From NCBI RefSeq assembly GCF_007680605.1, contig NZ_VEIO01000001.1, forward strand, positions 992,001 through 1,056,000: 64,000 bases of DNA, in the 5' to 3' direction. The notes beneath the pieces were generated by a model. That model did no database searches, was not told where the DNA came from, and saw nothing but the letters and a program-made list of their open reading frames with translations. Of the stretch, positions 43,676-51,837 are shown in pieces. Source of the DNA: Paenibacillus xylanexedens (GTDB lineage Bacteria > Bacillota > Bacilli > Paenibacillales > Paenibacillaceae). Positions within the stretch are counted from its first letter, which is position 1. Every line of letters begins with the position of its first letter. The position numbers and the translations under genes are program-made.

Positions 43676-43707
43676 TTGACTAATGTATGTTACTATAATA
43701 TAGTTAC
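43676..43707 (+). promoter_or_regulatory. Nitroreductase promoter with palindromic operator
   Basis: TTGACT (43676-43681), 17 bp, then TATAGT (43699-43704). A palindrome GTTACTATAATATAGTTAC (43689-43707, eight of nine pairs) covers the -10. The ACTATA-A-TATAGT core resembles the sites of HxlR-type repressors such as YodB and CatR, which control nitroreductase and quinone-detoxification genes. Confidence 0.65.
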
Positions 43708-43750
43708 CTTATTGGCAATGAACTACAAATGACTTAGGAGGCGTATATGC

Positions 43751-44350
43751 ATGTCTACTTTTTTTGATGCGTTGAAGAACAGAAGATCTTATTATGGAAT
43801 CAGTAAGGAATCCACAATCTCGGATGCTAAAATTCAGGAAATCGTCGAAGAAGCGGTAAAGTATACACCAACTGCATTTAACTCACAGACTTCCCGGGCA
43901 GTCGTATTGCTTGGTGAACAGCATGATAAACTATGGAATCACACGGAAGAAATTTTGCGTGAAGTTGTGGGCAATGAAGAGGCATTCCAATCCACAGCTG
44001 AGAAAATGGCAGGTTTCCGTAGTGGCTACGGTACGGTTCTGTTTTTCGAAGATAACAATGTGGTAGCGCAGCTTCAACAGAACTTTGCTGCGTACGCAGA
44101 CAACTTCCCGATCTGGTCTAACCAATCGAACGGTATGTTGCAACTGGTCATCTGGACTGCACTGGAGCAAGAAGGACTGGGAGCATCCCTGCAACACTAC
44201 AATCCGTTGATTGATGAGAAAGTGAAGCAAGAATGGAATATTCCGGAGCACTGGAGACTGATCGCTCAGATGCCGTTTGGTAAACCAACCGCAACACCAG
44301 GCGAGAAAGAGTTCCAACCGATCGAAGAGCGCGTTAAAGTACACAAATAA
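43751..44350 (+). CDS. Nitroreductase-family protein (Frm2/Hbn1 type)
   Basis: FMN-dependent oxidoreductase of 199 residues, of the subgroup similar to yeast Frm2/Hbn1: FFDALKNRRSYYGISKESTISDAKIQEIVEEAVKYTPTAFNSQTSR at the start and NQSNGMLQLVIWTALEQEGLGASLQHYNP in the second half. It should reduce nitro compounds or quinones and protect against electrophile stress. AGGAGGCG precedes ATG 43751. Its promoter carries an HxlR-like operator. The last 27 bases are repeated just after the stop, see the duplication entry. Confidence 0.85.
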   Translation: MSTFFDALKNRRSYYGISKESTISDAKIQEIVEEAVKYTPTAFNSQTSRAVVLLGEQHDKLWNHTEEILREVVGNEEAFQSTAEKMAGFRSGYGTVLFFEDNNVVAQLQQNFAAYADNFPIWSNQSNGMLQLVIWTALEQEGLGASLQHYNPLIDEKVKQEWNIPEHWRLIAQMPFGKPTATPGEKEFQPIEERVKVHK

Positions 44351-44378
44351 GGAAGAGCTCGTCAAAGTACACAAGTAA
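44324..44378 (+). repeat. Tandem 27-bp duplication of the nitroreductase gene end
   Basis: Bases 44324-44350 (EERVKVHK plus stop) recur as 44352-44378 (EELVKVHK plus stop) with four mismatches and one base between. The second copy is non-coding after the stop. Confidence 0.75.
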
Positions 44379-44411
44379 TACTCCAACATTACCAATATTT
44401 AACCACATACG

Positions 44412-44469
44412 GCCTCGCTTCAATTTGATACGATAATGAAGATCGTAATCTATTGAAGTGAGGCTTTTT
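44412..44469 (+). terminator. Terminator hairpin that overlaps the start region of the SLH-GH18 gene
   Basis: GCCTCGCTTCAAT (44412-44424) pairs with ATTGAAGTGAGGC (44452-44464) with one G-U pair, with an inner TACGAT/ATCGTA, and TTTTT follows. The 3' arm contains GTGAGG, the likely ribosome binding site of the next gene, so the folded RNA would hide it. Confidence 0.75.
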
Positions 44470-44472
44470 GAT

Positions 44473-46119
44473 GTGAAAATAGTAAATGATAATAGAGTAG
44501 CCTTTCAAACCTTTCATCCCGTATGGAAGATCGTGTTAAGCGGCGTCATTTTATTCGGTTCAGTGGTTGGTAACGGAAGTATCGTTAACGGGGCGGTGAG
44601 CGAGCAGTTTACCTTTCAGGATACAAGCAAAAGCTTCGCAAAAGAAGCCATTGCGCGACTGGTGCAAAAAGGGATTGTAGCAGGAACAACGGAGCACACG
44701 TTTGAACCGAAAAAAGCGGTTACACGTGCTGAATTTGCATCATTTGCGGTTCGCTTGCTCGGACTAGAGCCAGTTTCAAACAATATTAAACCTTTTGCAG
44801 ATATTTCTGCGAACGCCTGGTATTACGGTAACGTAGCTGCGATGACCAATCTATCGATTCTTGAGGGTAAAGGGCAGAACCAGTTTCAGCCGAACGCTTC
44901 CATTACACGTGAAGAGGCAGCTGCTTTGCTTGTTCGTATGCTGAAACAGCGCCCCGTGGCAAGCGATAGTATATACAATACATATGCAGACGCAGCGGAC
45001 ATCTCAAGCTGGGCTCTTCCATATGTACAGAAGGTGCATCAACTTGGATTAATGCGCGGAAGTAGCGGCATGTTCCGGCCTGCTGACCAAGTCACACGTG
45101 AAGAGGCAGCAGTGATGCTGGATGCTATCTTGCAAAATAACACATGGGCTACACAAATTCAGCGGAAGCAGGATCATGGGATTCAACTGGGATGGCAGTA
45201 CAATTCATCGACAGCAGCATTTATAAAACAAGTGGAGCGGTCGCCTGTCAACACGGTGGTTCCACGCTGGTTTTTCCTGAATCAAGATATGGACGTTTCG
45301 GATCACGCCAATGCAACATTGATCTCTTGGGCATCTGCTACGGGAAGAGCACTATGGCCCATGCTGGGTAACCGTTCCAATAAAGAGATGACACATCAGA
45401 TGTTGTCCAGTTCGGTCAACCGGGAAGCGGTTGTCAATCAAGTGAGTGCTTATGTGAAAAAATATAAACTCGGCGGTATTAATGTGGATTTTGAAAATGT
45501 AGATCCTGTCGATCGCGAAGGTTTTACCGCGTTTGTGACTTCGTTAACGAAATCCTTGCACGCTCTTGGCGCTGTGGTATCGGTTGATGTATCTCCCAAT
45601 CTCGGTTCAGATTGGACGGCAGCCTTTGACTACGTCAAGCTGGGGGCGATCTCGGATTATATGGTACTTATGAGTTATGAAGAGCATTGGAACGGTGACC
45701 CCAAGCCCGGTTCCGTCGCTTCGCTTCCCTGGGTAGATCGAGCATTGACAAAGATGCTCTCGGAGGTGGAGCGTACCAAGACTATTTTGGCGCTTCCACT
45801 ATATACGAGGGATTGGTCCACCGTGAATCCTGCAACAGCTTCCTGGGACATTACACTGGGAGAGCAAGGAATTCGTGCATCGGTATCAGGTTCGCTAAGG
45901 AACTGGGATACGCAACTGAAACAGTATATGATTAACTACACGTCTAACTCGGTAACACGAGCGATCTGGGCGGAAGACAGCCGCTCCTTGTCTGCCAAAG
46001 TGCTGATGAGTGGTGAGCGAAACATTGCGGGACTGGCTTACTGGTATATGGGCGGCGAAACTGCGGATGTGTGGAATGCCATTACCAATGCTATGCGATT
46101 CGAATCGTATCAGTTCTAA
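44473..46119 (+). CDS. S-layer-homology protein with GH18 domain
   Basis: Exported cell-wall protein of about 548 residues. A hydrophobic signal segment (VWKIVLSGVILFGSVVGNGSI) is followed by three SLH motifs, about residues 48-100, 107-158 and 170-222, each with F.D and ITREEAA-type ends, which bind secondary wall polymer. Residues ~240-545 form a GH18 barrel; the motif GGINVDFENVDP carries catalytic Glu (E341), and WYMGGE near the end is typical. It is like spore/peptidoglycan-associated YaaH-type GH18 proteins. GTG 44473 is preferred with GTGAGG nine bases before; GTG 44458 lies inside that site. Confidence 0.82.
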   Translation: MKIVNDNRVAFQTFHPVWKIVLSGVILFGSVVGNGSIVNGAVSEQFTFQDTSKSFAKEAIARLVQKGIVAGTTEHTFEPKKAVTRAEFASFAVRLLGLEPVSNNIKPFADISANAWYYGNVAAMTNLSILEGKGQNQFQPNASITREEAAALLVRMLKQRPVASDSIYNTYADAADISSWALPYVQKVHQLGLMRGSSGMFRPADQVTREEAAVMLDAILQNNTWATQIQRKQDHGIQLGWQYNSSTAAFIKQVERSPVNTVVPRWFFLNQDMDVSDHANATLISWASATGRALWPMLGNRSNKEMTHQMLSSSVNREAVVNQVSAYVKKYKLGGINVDFENVDPVDREGFTAFVTSLTKSLHALGAVVSVDVSPNLGSDWTAAFDYVKLGAISDYMVLMSYEEHWNGDPKPGSVASLPWVDRALTKMLSEVERTKTILALPLYTRDWSTVNPATASWDITLGEQGIRASVSGSLRNWDTQLKQYMINYTSNSVTRAIWAEDSRSLSAKVLMSGERNIAGLAYWYMGGETADVWNAITNAMRFESYQF

Positions 46120-46125
46120 TACTTG

Positions 46126-46170
46126 AAGACCTAAACCTTTCGTTTGAAACCGGAGGTTTGGGTCTTTTAT
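46126..46170 (+). terminator. Terminator of the SLH-GH18 gene
   Basis: AAGACCTAAACCT pairs with AGGTTTGGGTCTT (one G-U) and is followed by TTATTTTT. Confidence 0.8.
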
Positions 46171-46304
46171 TTTTGGTTTAAGCTATGGAATAAGTCGGGC
46201 CGTTTAAGCCTGTTTGTACGGTTTAATGTATAGAAGGACAAGAATCACCATGTGAAAATATATTTTTAAAAAGAGAGAGTACTGGATATTCAGGAGGGAA
46301 TAAC

Positions 46305-47219
46305 ATGCGAGAGATGGATTGTATTATTGTGGGCGGAGGGATTGCAGGGCTTCAGGCAGCCATTCAGCTGGGACGTTATTCAGCGCATCAAGTACTGGTA
46401 GTCGATGCTGGGGAGGGCAGATCAACGTTATGCCGAACCTATCATAACATTCTCGGCTATCCGGATGGGGTGTCGGGCAAGGAATTACGGGCCCTTGGCA
46501 GAATGCAAGCTGAGCAGACAGGCGTTTTGTTTGAAAAGGATCGAATTGTAGAAGCCATGCGTGTGCCTGAGGACAAGATCAGGCTTAAAGGGGCTTCTGG
46601 AACTCTGTATCAGGCCAAAACAGTGCTGCTGGCAACCGGGCTATCGGATCGAATACCTGATATTCCGGGACTGAAGTCTACACTCGGCAGAACCGTGTAT
46701 ATATGTCCTGACTGTGATGGTTATGAGATTCAAGGGAAACGAACGATCCTGCTGGGGGCTGGCGAAGCTGGAGCGAATATGGCCATGACATTGATTGAAC
46801 GTACGGATGATCTTTTATATATTAACCACGAACAGACCGAAATCTCTGCTGACCTTCATCGTCAAATGAAACAAGCAGGAGTCCGTTATCTCGAAGCGGC
46901 GGTACAGGAAGTACAGCAGATGGAGGACGGTCACATTACAGGTGTTTTAACCGAAGATGGTCAGATTTTCGAATCAGAACGTGGATTTATCGCGTTTGGC
47001 GGGAACCGGGTACACTATGAGCTCGCTGAGCAGCTTGGAGCCGTCATTGCGAACAATAAACATGTAGAGGCGAATCCGCGCAGTATGCAGGCAGCCCCTC
47101 ACGTCTGGATTGCTGGAGATCTTGGTATACATGCCGAACAAGCGACTGTGGCTATGGGCGAAGGCGCGATCGCGGCCATATGGATTCACAAAGCGTTACA
47201 GAAGATGGCTAAGGGATAA
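46305..47219 (+). CDS. Thioredoxin-reductase-like NAD(P)/FAD-dependent oxidoreductase
   Basis: Flavoprotein of 304 residues. The FAD-binding motif is IIVGGGIAGLQAA (7-19), the redox-active pair is C134-P-D-C137 (CPDCDGYE), and the NAD(P)-binding motif is LLGAGEAGANMA (149-160). The C-terminal WIAGDLGIHAEQATVAMGEGAIAA is the second FAD-contact region. Thioredoxin reductases mostly use CATC or CAVC; CPDC is unusual, so the partner may not be a standard thioredoxin. GGAGGG lies eight bases before ATG 46305. The gene stands alone and is followed by a bidirectional terminator. Confidence 0.85.
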   Translation: MREMDCIIVGGGIAGLQAAIQLGRYSAHQVLVVDAGEGRSTLCRTYHNILGYPDGVSGKELRALGRMQAEQTGVLFEKDRIVEAMRVPEDKIRLKGASGTLYQAKTVLLATGLSDRIPDIPGLKSTLGRTVYICPDCDGYEIQGKRTILLGAGEAGANMAMTLIERTDDLLYINHEQTEISADLHRQMKQAGVRYLEAAVQEVQQMEDGHITGVLTEDGQIFESERGFIAFGGNRVHYELAEQLGAVIANNKHVEANPRSMQAAPHVWIAGDLGIHAEQATVAMGEGAIAAIWIHKALQKMAKG

Positions 47220-47246
47220 TGAGCATTTTATAAAAAAATCATAAAA

Positions 47247-47290
47247 AAACAAGTCCTCTCTTTTCCTGTTGGCTTAGGAGGACTTGTTTT
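47247..47290. terminator. Bidirectional terminator
   Basis: AAACAAGTCCTC (47247-47258) pairs perfectly with GAGGACTTGTTT (47278-47289), preceded by a run of A and followed by T. It serves the flavoprotein gene and the converging small gene at 47362. Confidence 0.85.
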
Positions 47291-47361
47291 CGTGCGTTTC
47301 TTTTGAGGAAAGTGACAAGCACAAGCATGATCTACTCTCAAGAATATCGGAGTACTAATGC

Positions 47362-47571
47362 TTATTTACCCGGTTCATCGGTTGCATTTTTATTGGAAGA
47401 ATGATCATGTCCTTTATGGGAAAAGTCTTTGCGAATGTTGTCTACAATGTCTCCGACGACGCCTTCAATCATGTCCGTAGGTCCCGGATTTCTCTTGTCT
47501 GGTTCAATAACGGTATTTACGCCTGGCTTGAGTTCATCGTTTGTTTTGTCATGTTTAGACTTGTCATTCAT
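47362..47571 (-). CDS. Small hydrophilic protein of unknown function
   Basis: Protein of 69 residues, hydrophilic and probably disordered (MNDKSKHDKTNDELKPGVNT...), with a short amphipathic stretch TDMIEGVVGDIVDNIRKDF. AAGGAGG lies six bases before its ATG. The region upstream on the minus strand contains GTTTCA, 12 bp, GGGTTA, reminiscent of a general-stress (SigB-type) promoter, but this is weak. Divergent from the DUF3243 gene. Family not recognised. Confidence 0.6.
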   Translation of the reverse strand: MNDKSKHDKTNDELKPGVNTVIEPDKRNPGPTDMIEGVVGDIVDNIRKDFSHKGHDHSSNKNATDEPGK

Positions 47572-47792
47572 GAGATTGCCTCCTTAAACTCGGTAGTTAT
47601 CAATGTTTACTAACATAACCAAACATCTACATGTATATGTAAAACGTTTAACCCAACTACGATTTTTGAAACGGCTGATTAAACTTCAGCGAGACGTTTA
47701 TATTATAAAAGACCCAAGGTTGTGAAGCTTATTGCAAGCTGAACACAAGTTACAAAATGAATGATGCAATTAAACTGAAGGAGGTAATAAGC

Positions 47793-48146
47793 ATGAATGA
47801 ACAAAATCATGTGATCCACAAAGACGGACAGGTTTCGACAGATCAGGTAGACAACGCAATTGAAAAGATTGCACCGGAGGAAAGAGATCAGATTTTACAA
47901 AATTTTGATGCATTCAAGGAATACCTCGGTAAACGGATTGCCATGGGCGAATCCATCGGTTTAAGTGAAGAACAAATGGCTAAAATTGCACAAAAGGTAG
48001 CAGATCATCTGGCGGCTAACGAAGAACCTCGCAACCGGGAAGAGAAGCTATTACAGGAACTCTGGAATGTTGGTAAAGAAGAGGAACGCCATATGCTGGC
48101 TCATATGCTGGTTCGTTTGGCGCAAGACACCAGAACAAGTCATTAA
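47793..48146 (+). CDS. DUF3243 family protein
   Basis: Small soluble protein of 117 residues that reads as DUF3243 (the YmfJ type of Bacillus): ILQNFDAFKEYLGKRIAMGESIGLSEEQMAKIAQKVADHLAANEEPRNREEKLLQELWNVG. It is helical, acidic and has no export signal. AAGGAGGTAAT precedes ATG 47793, so the upstream frame to 47757 is not used. The function of the family is unknown. A hairpin follows at 48201. Confidence 0.8.
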   Translation: MNEQNHVIHKDGQVSTDQVDNAIEKIAPEERDQILQNFDAFKEYLGKRIAMGESIGLSEEQMAKIAQKVADHLAANEEPRNREEKLLQELWNVGKEEERHMLAHMLVRLAQDTRTSH

Positions 48147-48200
48147 AAGAAGTTCAGGCATAAATGGACCGTACAAGCATAGATTAATATAGATGCAGCA

Positions 48201-48231
48201 GAAACCCCAAATGTAGCTGATTTGGGGTTTC
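48201..48231 (+). terminator. Terminator hairpin after DUF3243 gene
   Basis: GAAACCCCAAAT pairs perfectly with ATTTGGGGTTTC around a 7-nt loop; only a short T-rich tail follows. Confidence 0.65.
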
Positions 48232-48431
48232 TCCATCTAAAGCGGTGGACGAGCTCAGTAGTGATGACGTGAATTGTAACTATTTTTAATCTGGCTGATA
48301 CTTTTCAGAAAGTGCTATGACGTATGATGAGTACAACATAAACGAATCGTTAATGTTTGGCGTGTCCGTTTGAGAAGAAGAGCTTTCGTTTAATGATTAA
48401 AGAGACTTATGAAATAAGGAGAGATGCTGGC

Positions 48432-48998
48432 ATGAAGAACGCGGCGAAACAATGGAGATATCGGATGATCGGTGCAGCAGTGGCTTTACTTGGCATCATC
48501 GTGCTGACTACATATTTGCTTACCCCTGCAAATGCAGAGGAGCGTACTGATGTTCAGTCACCTTCTGCTAATAAGGCCCAATTGACCAATTCTGAAGTAT
48601 ATACAGCTTATATTGACGGAATGCGTGTGGAAGACGGTAAATTAATGCTGACTGTAGATAAAATAGGCTGGTACCAGGGTGAGGAAGCAAACACCATTTT
48701 CAAACAACGAAATCCGGATGCAGGCATGGACGAAGCACCTGACGGTTACTATATTGTTAATGATAATAAAGAGCAGGAACAAGTTGAGGTCAAAGCTGAC
48801 GCCAACGTGCTCATGCAACTCTATGACCGTGATGGAACGGTTCAAGGAGCAGAAATTCAGTGGAATGAGCCAGTGAGCTTGTCCAAGTTTGAATCGCTGT
48901 ATGGGGATAAACGGATTATGGATCTGTCCGTGTTTCCATATCATCTGACGATTCAAGATGGAAAGGTCATTAAAATTGTACAACAGTATATCCCTTGA
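48432..48998 (+). CDS. Exported protein of unknown function
   Basis: Protein of 188 residues with an N-terminal basic region and one hydrophobic helix (MIGAAVALLGIIVLTTYLLTPANA, about 12-35), which reads as a signal peptide or anchor ending in ANA. The remainder is acidic beta-rich (VYTAYIDGMRVEDGKLMLTVDKIGWYQGEEANTIF) and carries no motif I know. AAGGAGA lies before ATG 48432; the open frame to 48357 lacks a site. It is followed by a terminator and the heme O synthase gene, with no sign of co-transcription. Confidence 0.65.
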   Translation: MKNAAKQWRYRMIGAAVALLGIIVLTTYLLTPANAEERTDVQSPSANKAQLTNSEVYTAYIDGMRVEDGKLMLTVDKIGWYQGEEANTIFKQRNPDAGMDEAPDGYYIVNDNKEQEQVEVKADANVLMQLYDRDGTVQGAEIQWNEPVSLSKFESLYGDKRIMDLSVFPYHLTIQDGKVIKIVQQYIP

Positions 48999-49068
48999 TA
49001 GTTAATAGGGATAAACCATAATTAGAGCATGATCAGGGAAATAAAAAAAGAAAAAGATTTGAACATAA

Positions 49069-49109
49069 GGCATTCTTTCCGCTCCATTCGGCGGTGAAGA
49101 ATGCTTTTT
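49069..49109 (+). terminator. Terminator before the heme O synthase gene
   Basis: GCATTCTT...CCGC pairs with GCGG...AAGAATGC, followed by TTTTT. Confidence 0.75.
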
Positions 49110-49201
49110 GGTATGACAAATGCTTGAAAGCGATTGTAATTCATTGGTGGTACATGTATCATTATAGGAATGGCGTTTTTACATCATTCAGGAGGCTTCT
49201 G

Positions 49202-50059
49202 ATGCTTAAAGACATGATTGCATTAACCAAGCCCGGACTGTTAAGGCTGAATGTATTTGCGGTTGCCGTCGGTTTCTGGGTCGCTTCACAATGGGATATC
49301 GCATGGATATCTCTGCTTATGGTCGTGATTGGTTCAACGCTTGTCATTGCTTCGGCTTGTGTCATCAACAACTATTGGGACCGTGAGCTGGATCAAAAGA
49401 TGGAACGAACGAAAAAAAGAATGGATTACATTAATCATCTGAAACCAGGATTTGTTCTTGGTTACGGCTTGGTGCTCGGAGTCGCTGGTTTAGCGATATT
49501 GTTTCTACTGGTGAATCCGTTATCCGGCTGGATGGCTTTACTCGGTTGGTTTGCATATATTGTGATCTATACGATGTGGCTAAAACGAACATCGACATGG
49601 AGCACATCGCTGGGCGGAATTGCAGGGGCAATGCCACCTGTCATTGGGTATACCGCCGTAACGAATGAAATCGATGCAGGAGCCTGGCTGTTGTTTGCAC
49701 TGTTATTTTTGTGGCAGCCTCCACATTTCTGGTCGCTGGGTATTCGCCGTGTGGAAGAGTATCGTGCTGCGGGATTCCCGCTCTTACCGGTGGTCAAAGG
49801 CGTTAAACGCACCAAGCTGCAGATGATTCCTTATGTCTTCCTGCTGATTCCTGCTGTGTTTTTGCTGTATTATTTTGATTACGTTGGGTTGGTATTTCTG
49901 ATTGTATCTCTGATTAGCAGCATCATCTGGTTTGTACATACACTTGGCGGATTGAAAACACAGGATGATGAGAAGTGGGCGAAGGTTAACTTTTTGATCT
50001 CGGTCAATTATCTCATGCTCATATTTATTGTAATGGTTGCGAACACCACGTGGTCTTGA
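49202..50059 (+). CDS. ctaB: Protoheme IX farnesyltransferase (heme O synthase)
   Basis: Integral membrane prenyltransferase of 285 residues that converts heme B to heme O by adding farnesyl diphosphate, the first step toward heme A for cytochrome oxidase. The Asp-rich motif is NNYWDRELDQKMERTKKR (about 57-74); the family segments TSTWSTSLGGIAGAMPPVIGY and LWQPPHFWSLGIRR are present, and there are seven to nine membrane helices. AGGAGG lies seven bases before ATG 49202, and the longer frame from 49094 runs through a terminator hairpin. The usual ctaA/oxidase genes are not next to it, so this may be an extra or unlinked copy. Confidence 0.88.
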   Translation: MLKDMIALTKPGLLRLNVFAVAVGFWVASQWDIAWISLLMVVIGSTLVIASACVINNYWDRELDQKMERTKKRMDYINHLKPGFVLGYGLVLGVAGLAILFLLVNPLSGWMALLGWFAYIVIYTMWLKRTSTWSTSLGGIAGAMPPVIGYTAVTNEIDAGAWLLFALLFLWQPPHFWSLGIRRVEEYRAAGFPLLPVVKGVKRTKLQMIPYVFLLIPAVFLLYYFDYVGLVFLIVSLISSIIWFVHTLGGLKTQDDEKWAKVNFLISVNYLMLIFIVMVANTTWS

Positions 50060-50114
50060 ACAGAATCATAGGAGGGCACTCATGCTCTTCTGAACGCACC
50101 TTTTGAATGAAAGA

Positions 50115-50140
50115 GGGACAACCCTGGTTGTCCCGTTTTT
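50115..50140 (+). terminator. Terminator of heme O synthase gene
   Basis: GGGACAACC-CT-GGTTGTCCC (nine perfect pairs) followed by GTTTTT. The 50060-50246 gap shows nothing else I can name. Confidence 0.85.
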
Positions 50141-50246
50141 CGAAAGTGTGCTTTTTGTTATGCGTTAAGTTATGGTTAGTAAATGTAAGTAATAAAAAGA
50201 GTTATGCTCAGGAACTATATTATTTGTTATTGGATGTGACAACAAC

Positions 50247-50729
50247 ATGAATGATTTGCAACAAGCGATCTGCCTGCGACAGGAAGGCAAAGTGCGGGAG
50301 GCCATAGAGCTTCTGCACCGAATTACGGAGCTGGAGCCGCAGCTCGGGGAAGGCTGGTATCAACTCGCCTGGGCACATGATTCACTTGGCCTGGAACGTG
50401 AGGCTGTGCCTTATTATGAAAAAGCATTGCAACTGGAACTATCAGCAGAAGACCGGGCTGGTGCTATTCTCGGACTCGGGAGTACTTATCGTACGCTCGG
50501 ACAATACGAGCAGGCCCAAACATGGCTACTGGCAGGGATATCGGAATTTCCGGAGCACCGGGAATTCGAAGTGTTCTATGCGATGGTACTCTATAATTTA
50601 GGTGAACACGCAGAAGCGATGCAGCGGCTGCTCATTCAGCTCGCGGATACATCTGGAGATCAGCGAATAAAGGACTACAGCCGGGCGATAGGCTATTATG
50701 CAGATCAGTTAGATCGGGTCTGGGAGTAA
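50247..50729 (+). CDS. Tetratricopeptide-repeat protein
   Basis: Cytosolic protein of 160 residues containing three or four TPR-like helical pairs: AICLRQEGKVREAIELLHRITELEPQ, GWYQLAWAHDSLGLEREAVPYYEKALQLE, AILGLGSTYRTLGQYEQAQTWLLAGISEFPE and FEVFYAMVLYNLGEHAEAMQRLLIQL. It probably binds another protein. No ribosome binding site is strong before ATG 50247. It stands between a terminator and the LysR gene that converges on it. Confidence 0.82.
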   Translation: MNDLQQAICLRQEGKVREAIELLHRITELEPQLGEGWYQLAWAHDSLGLEREAVPYYEKALQLELSAEDRAGAILGLGSTYRTLGQYEQAQTWLLAGISEFPEHREFEVFYAMVLYNLGEHAEAMQRLLIQLADTSGDQRIKDYSRAIGYYADQLDRVWE

Positions 50730-50774
50730 GGTATAATCGTCGTTAAGCCATCAATTGGGTTGCATCATGCTAAC

Positions 50775-51656
50775 CTAAACTTCTCGATCTGAAATGAGCC
50801 ATTGCTGGACATGTTCGATAAAACGGCGTGCAGCTGGCGACAGATTGCGAAGAGAAGCACAAGCCAAACCTATCATTCGGTAAGGATCACCCTCAAGTGG
50901 CACAAGCGCGAGTGATTCCGTATGATTTTGCAGCACCATCTCGGGAAGCAGACTGATGCCGAGTCCGTTACGTACCATGGCCATTATAGCCTGATCCTCG
51001 GCAACCTCGTACACAACATTTAACTTGGCAGCATGCTGACGAATCAAACGTTCAATTTCGTTGTCGCCGCCCCATTTGGGAAGAATGAAAGGTTGCTCTA
51101 GCAAAACTTCAAAAGATATCGACTTCTCTGAAGCCAGAGCATGATCCAGAGGCAGGATGCACATGATCCTGTCTTTTTGCAATGTGATCGTTTCAAATGG
51201 CGACGAGTCGCCGAGAGACAAGAAACCAAGGTCTATGGCACCGCTGGTAAGCCAATTTTCAATCTCGGCATAGTCACCCTCCCACAGCTTAATCTCTATT
51301 CCGGGGTGGCGAAGCCTGAACTGCTTGAGAATACCCGGAAGCCATTGTGTGGATACACTGGCAAATGTCCCGATTCGTACGGTGCCAATCTCGGCACCGC
51401 GAATCAGGGAGATTTCCTGGTTCATCAGTTCGGCCCAGCGGATGATTTCACGAGTATAACCGAGAATACGCTCGCCTTCCGCGGTGACCCGGACACCCGA
51501 GCGACTGCGATGCAGCAAGGAGAAACCATATTCGCTTTCCAGGCTGGCAATGGCGTGGCTGACGGCGGATTGTGTAATATTCAGGGCCTCGGATGCTTTG
51601 GTCAGACTGCCATATTCAACTACCGTGTTTAGAATTTCGTATTTAATCAGTGACAT
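50775..51656 (-). CDS. LysR-family transcriptional regulator
   Basis: Regulator of 293 residues. The N-terminal winged HTH reads SLIKYEILNTVVEYGSLTKASEALNITQSAVSHAIASLESEYG (1-45), and the effector domain starts at about 90 (GTVRIGTFASVSTQWLPGILKQFRLRHPGIEIKLWEGD). AAAGGGAG stands seven bases before ATG 51656; the upstream ATG 51698 has none. It is divergent from the EamA exporter at 51838 with 181 bp between them, the classic layout for a regulator and its target. The A+T-rich inter-gene region contains ATAACTATTATAAATATT, a candidate operator. Confidence 0.88.
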   Translation of the reverse strand: MSLIKYEILNTVVEYGSLTKASEALNITQSAVSHAIASLESEYGFSLLHRSRSGVRVTAEGERILGYTREIIRWAELMNQEISLIRGAEIGTVRIGTFASVSTQWLPGILKQFRLRHPGIEIKLWEGDYAEIENWLTSGAIDLGFLSLGDSSPFETITLQKDRIMCILPLDHALASEKSISFEVLLEQPFILPKWGGDNEIERLIRQHAAKLNVVYEVAEDQAIMAMVRNGLGISLLPEMVLQNHTESLALVPLEGDPYRMIGLACASLRNLSPAARRFIEHVQQWLISDREV

Positions 51657-51837
51657 ATATATTAACTCCCTTTCAGGTTTAACCACAATTATATACATGA
51701 GTTTATTTCATAATAACTATTATAAATATTCATTTTCATAATGCAAAGAGATCGTTTATACTTGCCAAGGCGAGTTAGTTTAGTACATATAACCAACGTA
51801 GCTCAGACTATTATAGAAGAATGAAGGTAGAAGTTAG

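Noticed and set aside
47572-47792. SigB-type promoter for the small minus-strand gene
   Set aside because: GTTTCA-12-GGGTTA is only a loose match and I cannot confirm that the organism has SigB.
49094-49201. N-terminal extension of heme O synthase
   Set aside because: It would start inside a terminator hairpin; AGGAGG supports ATG 49202.
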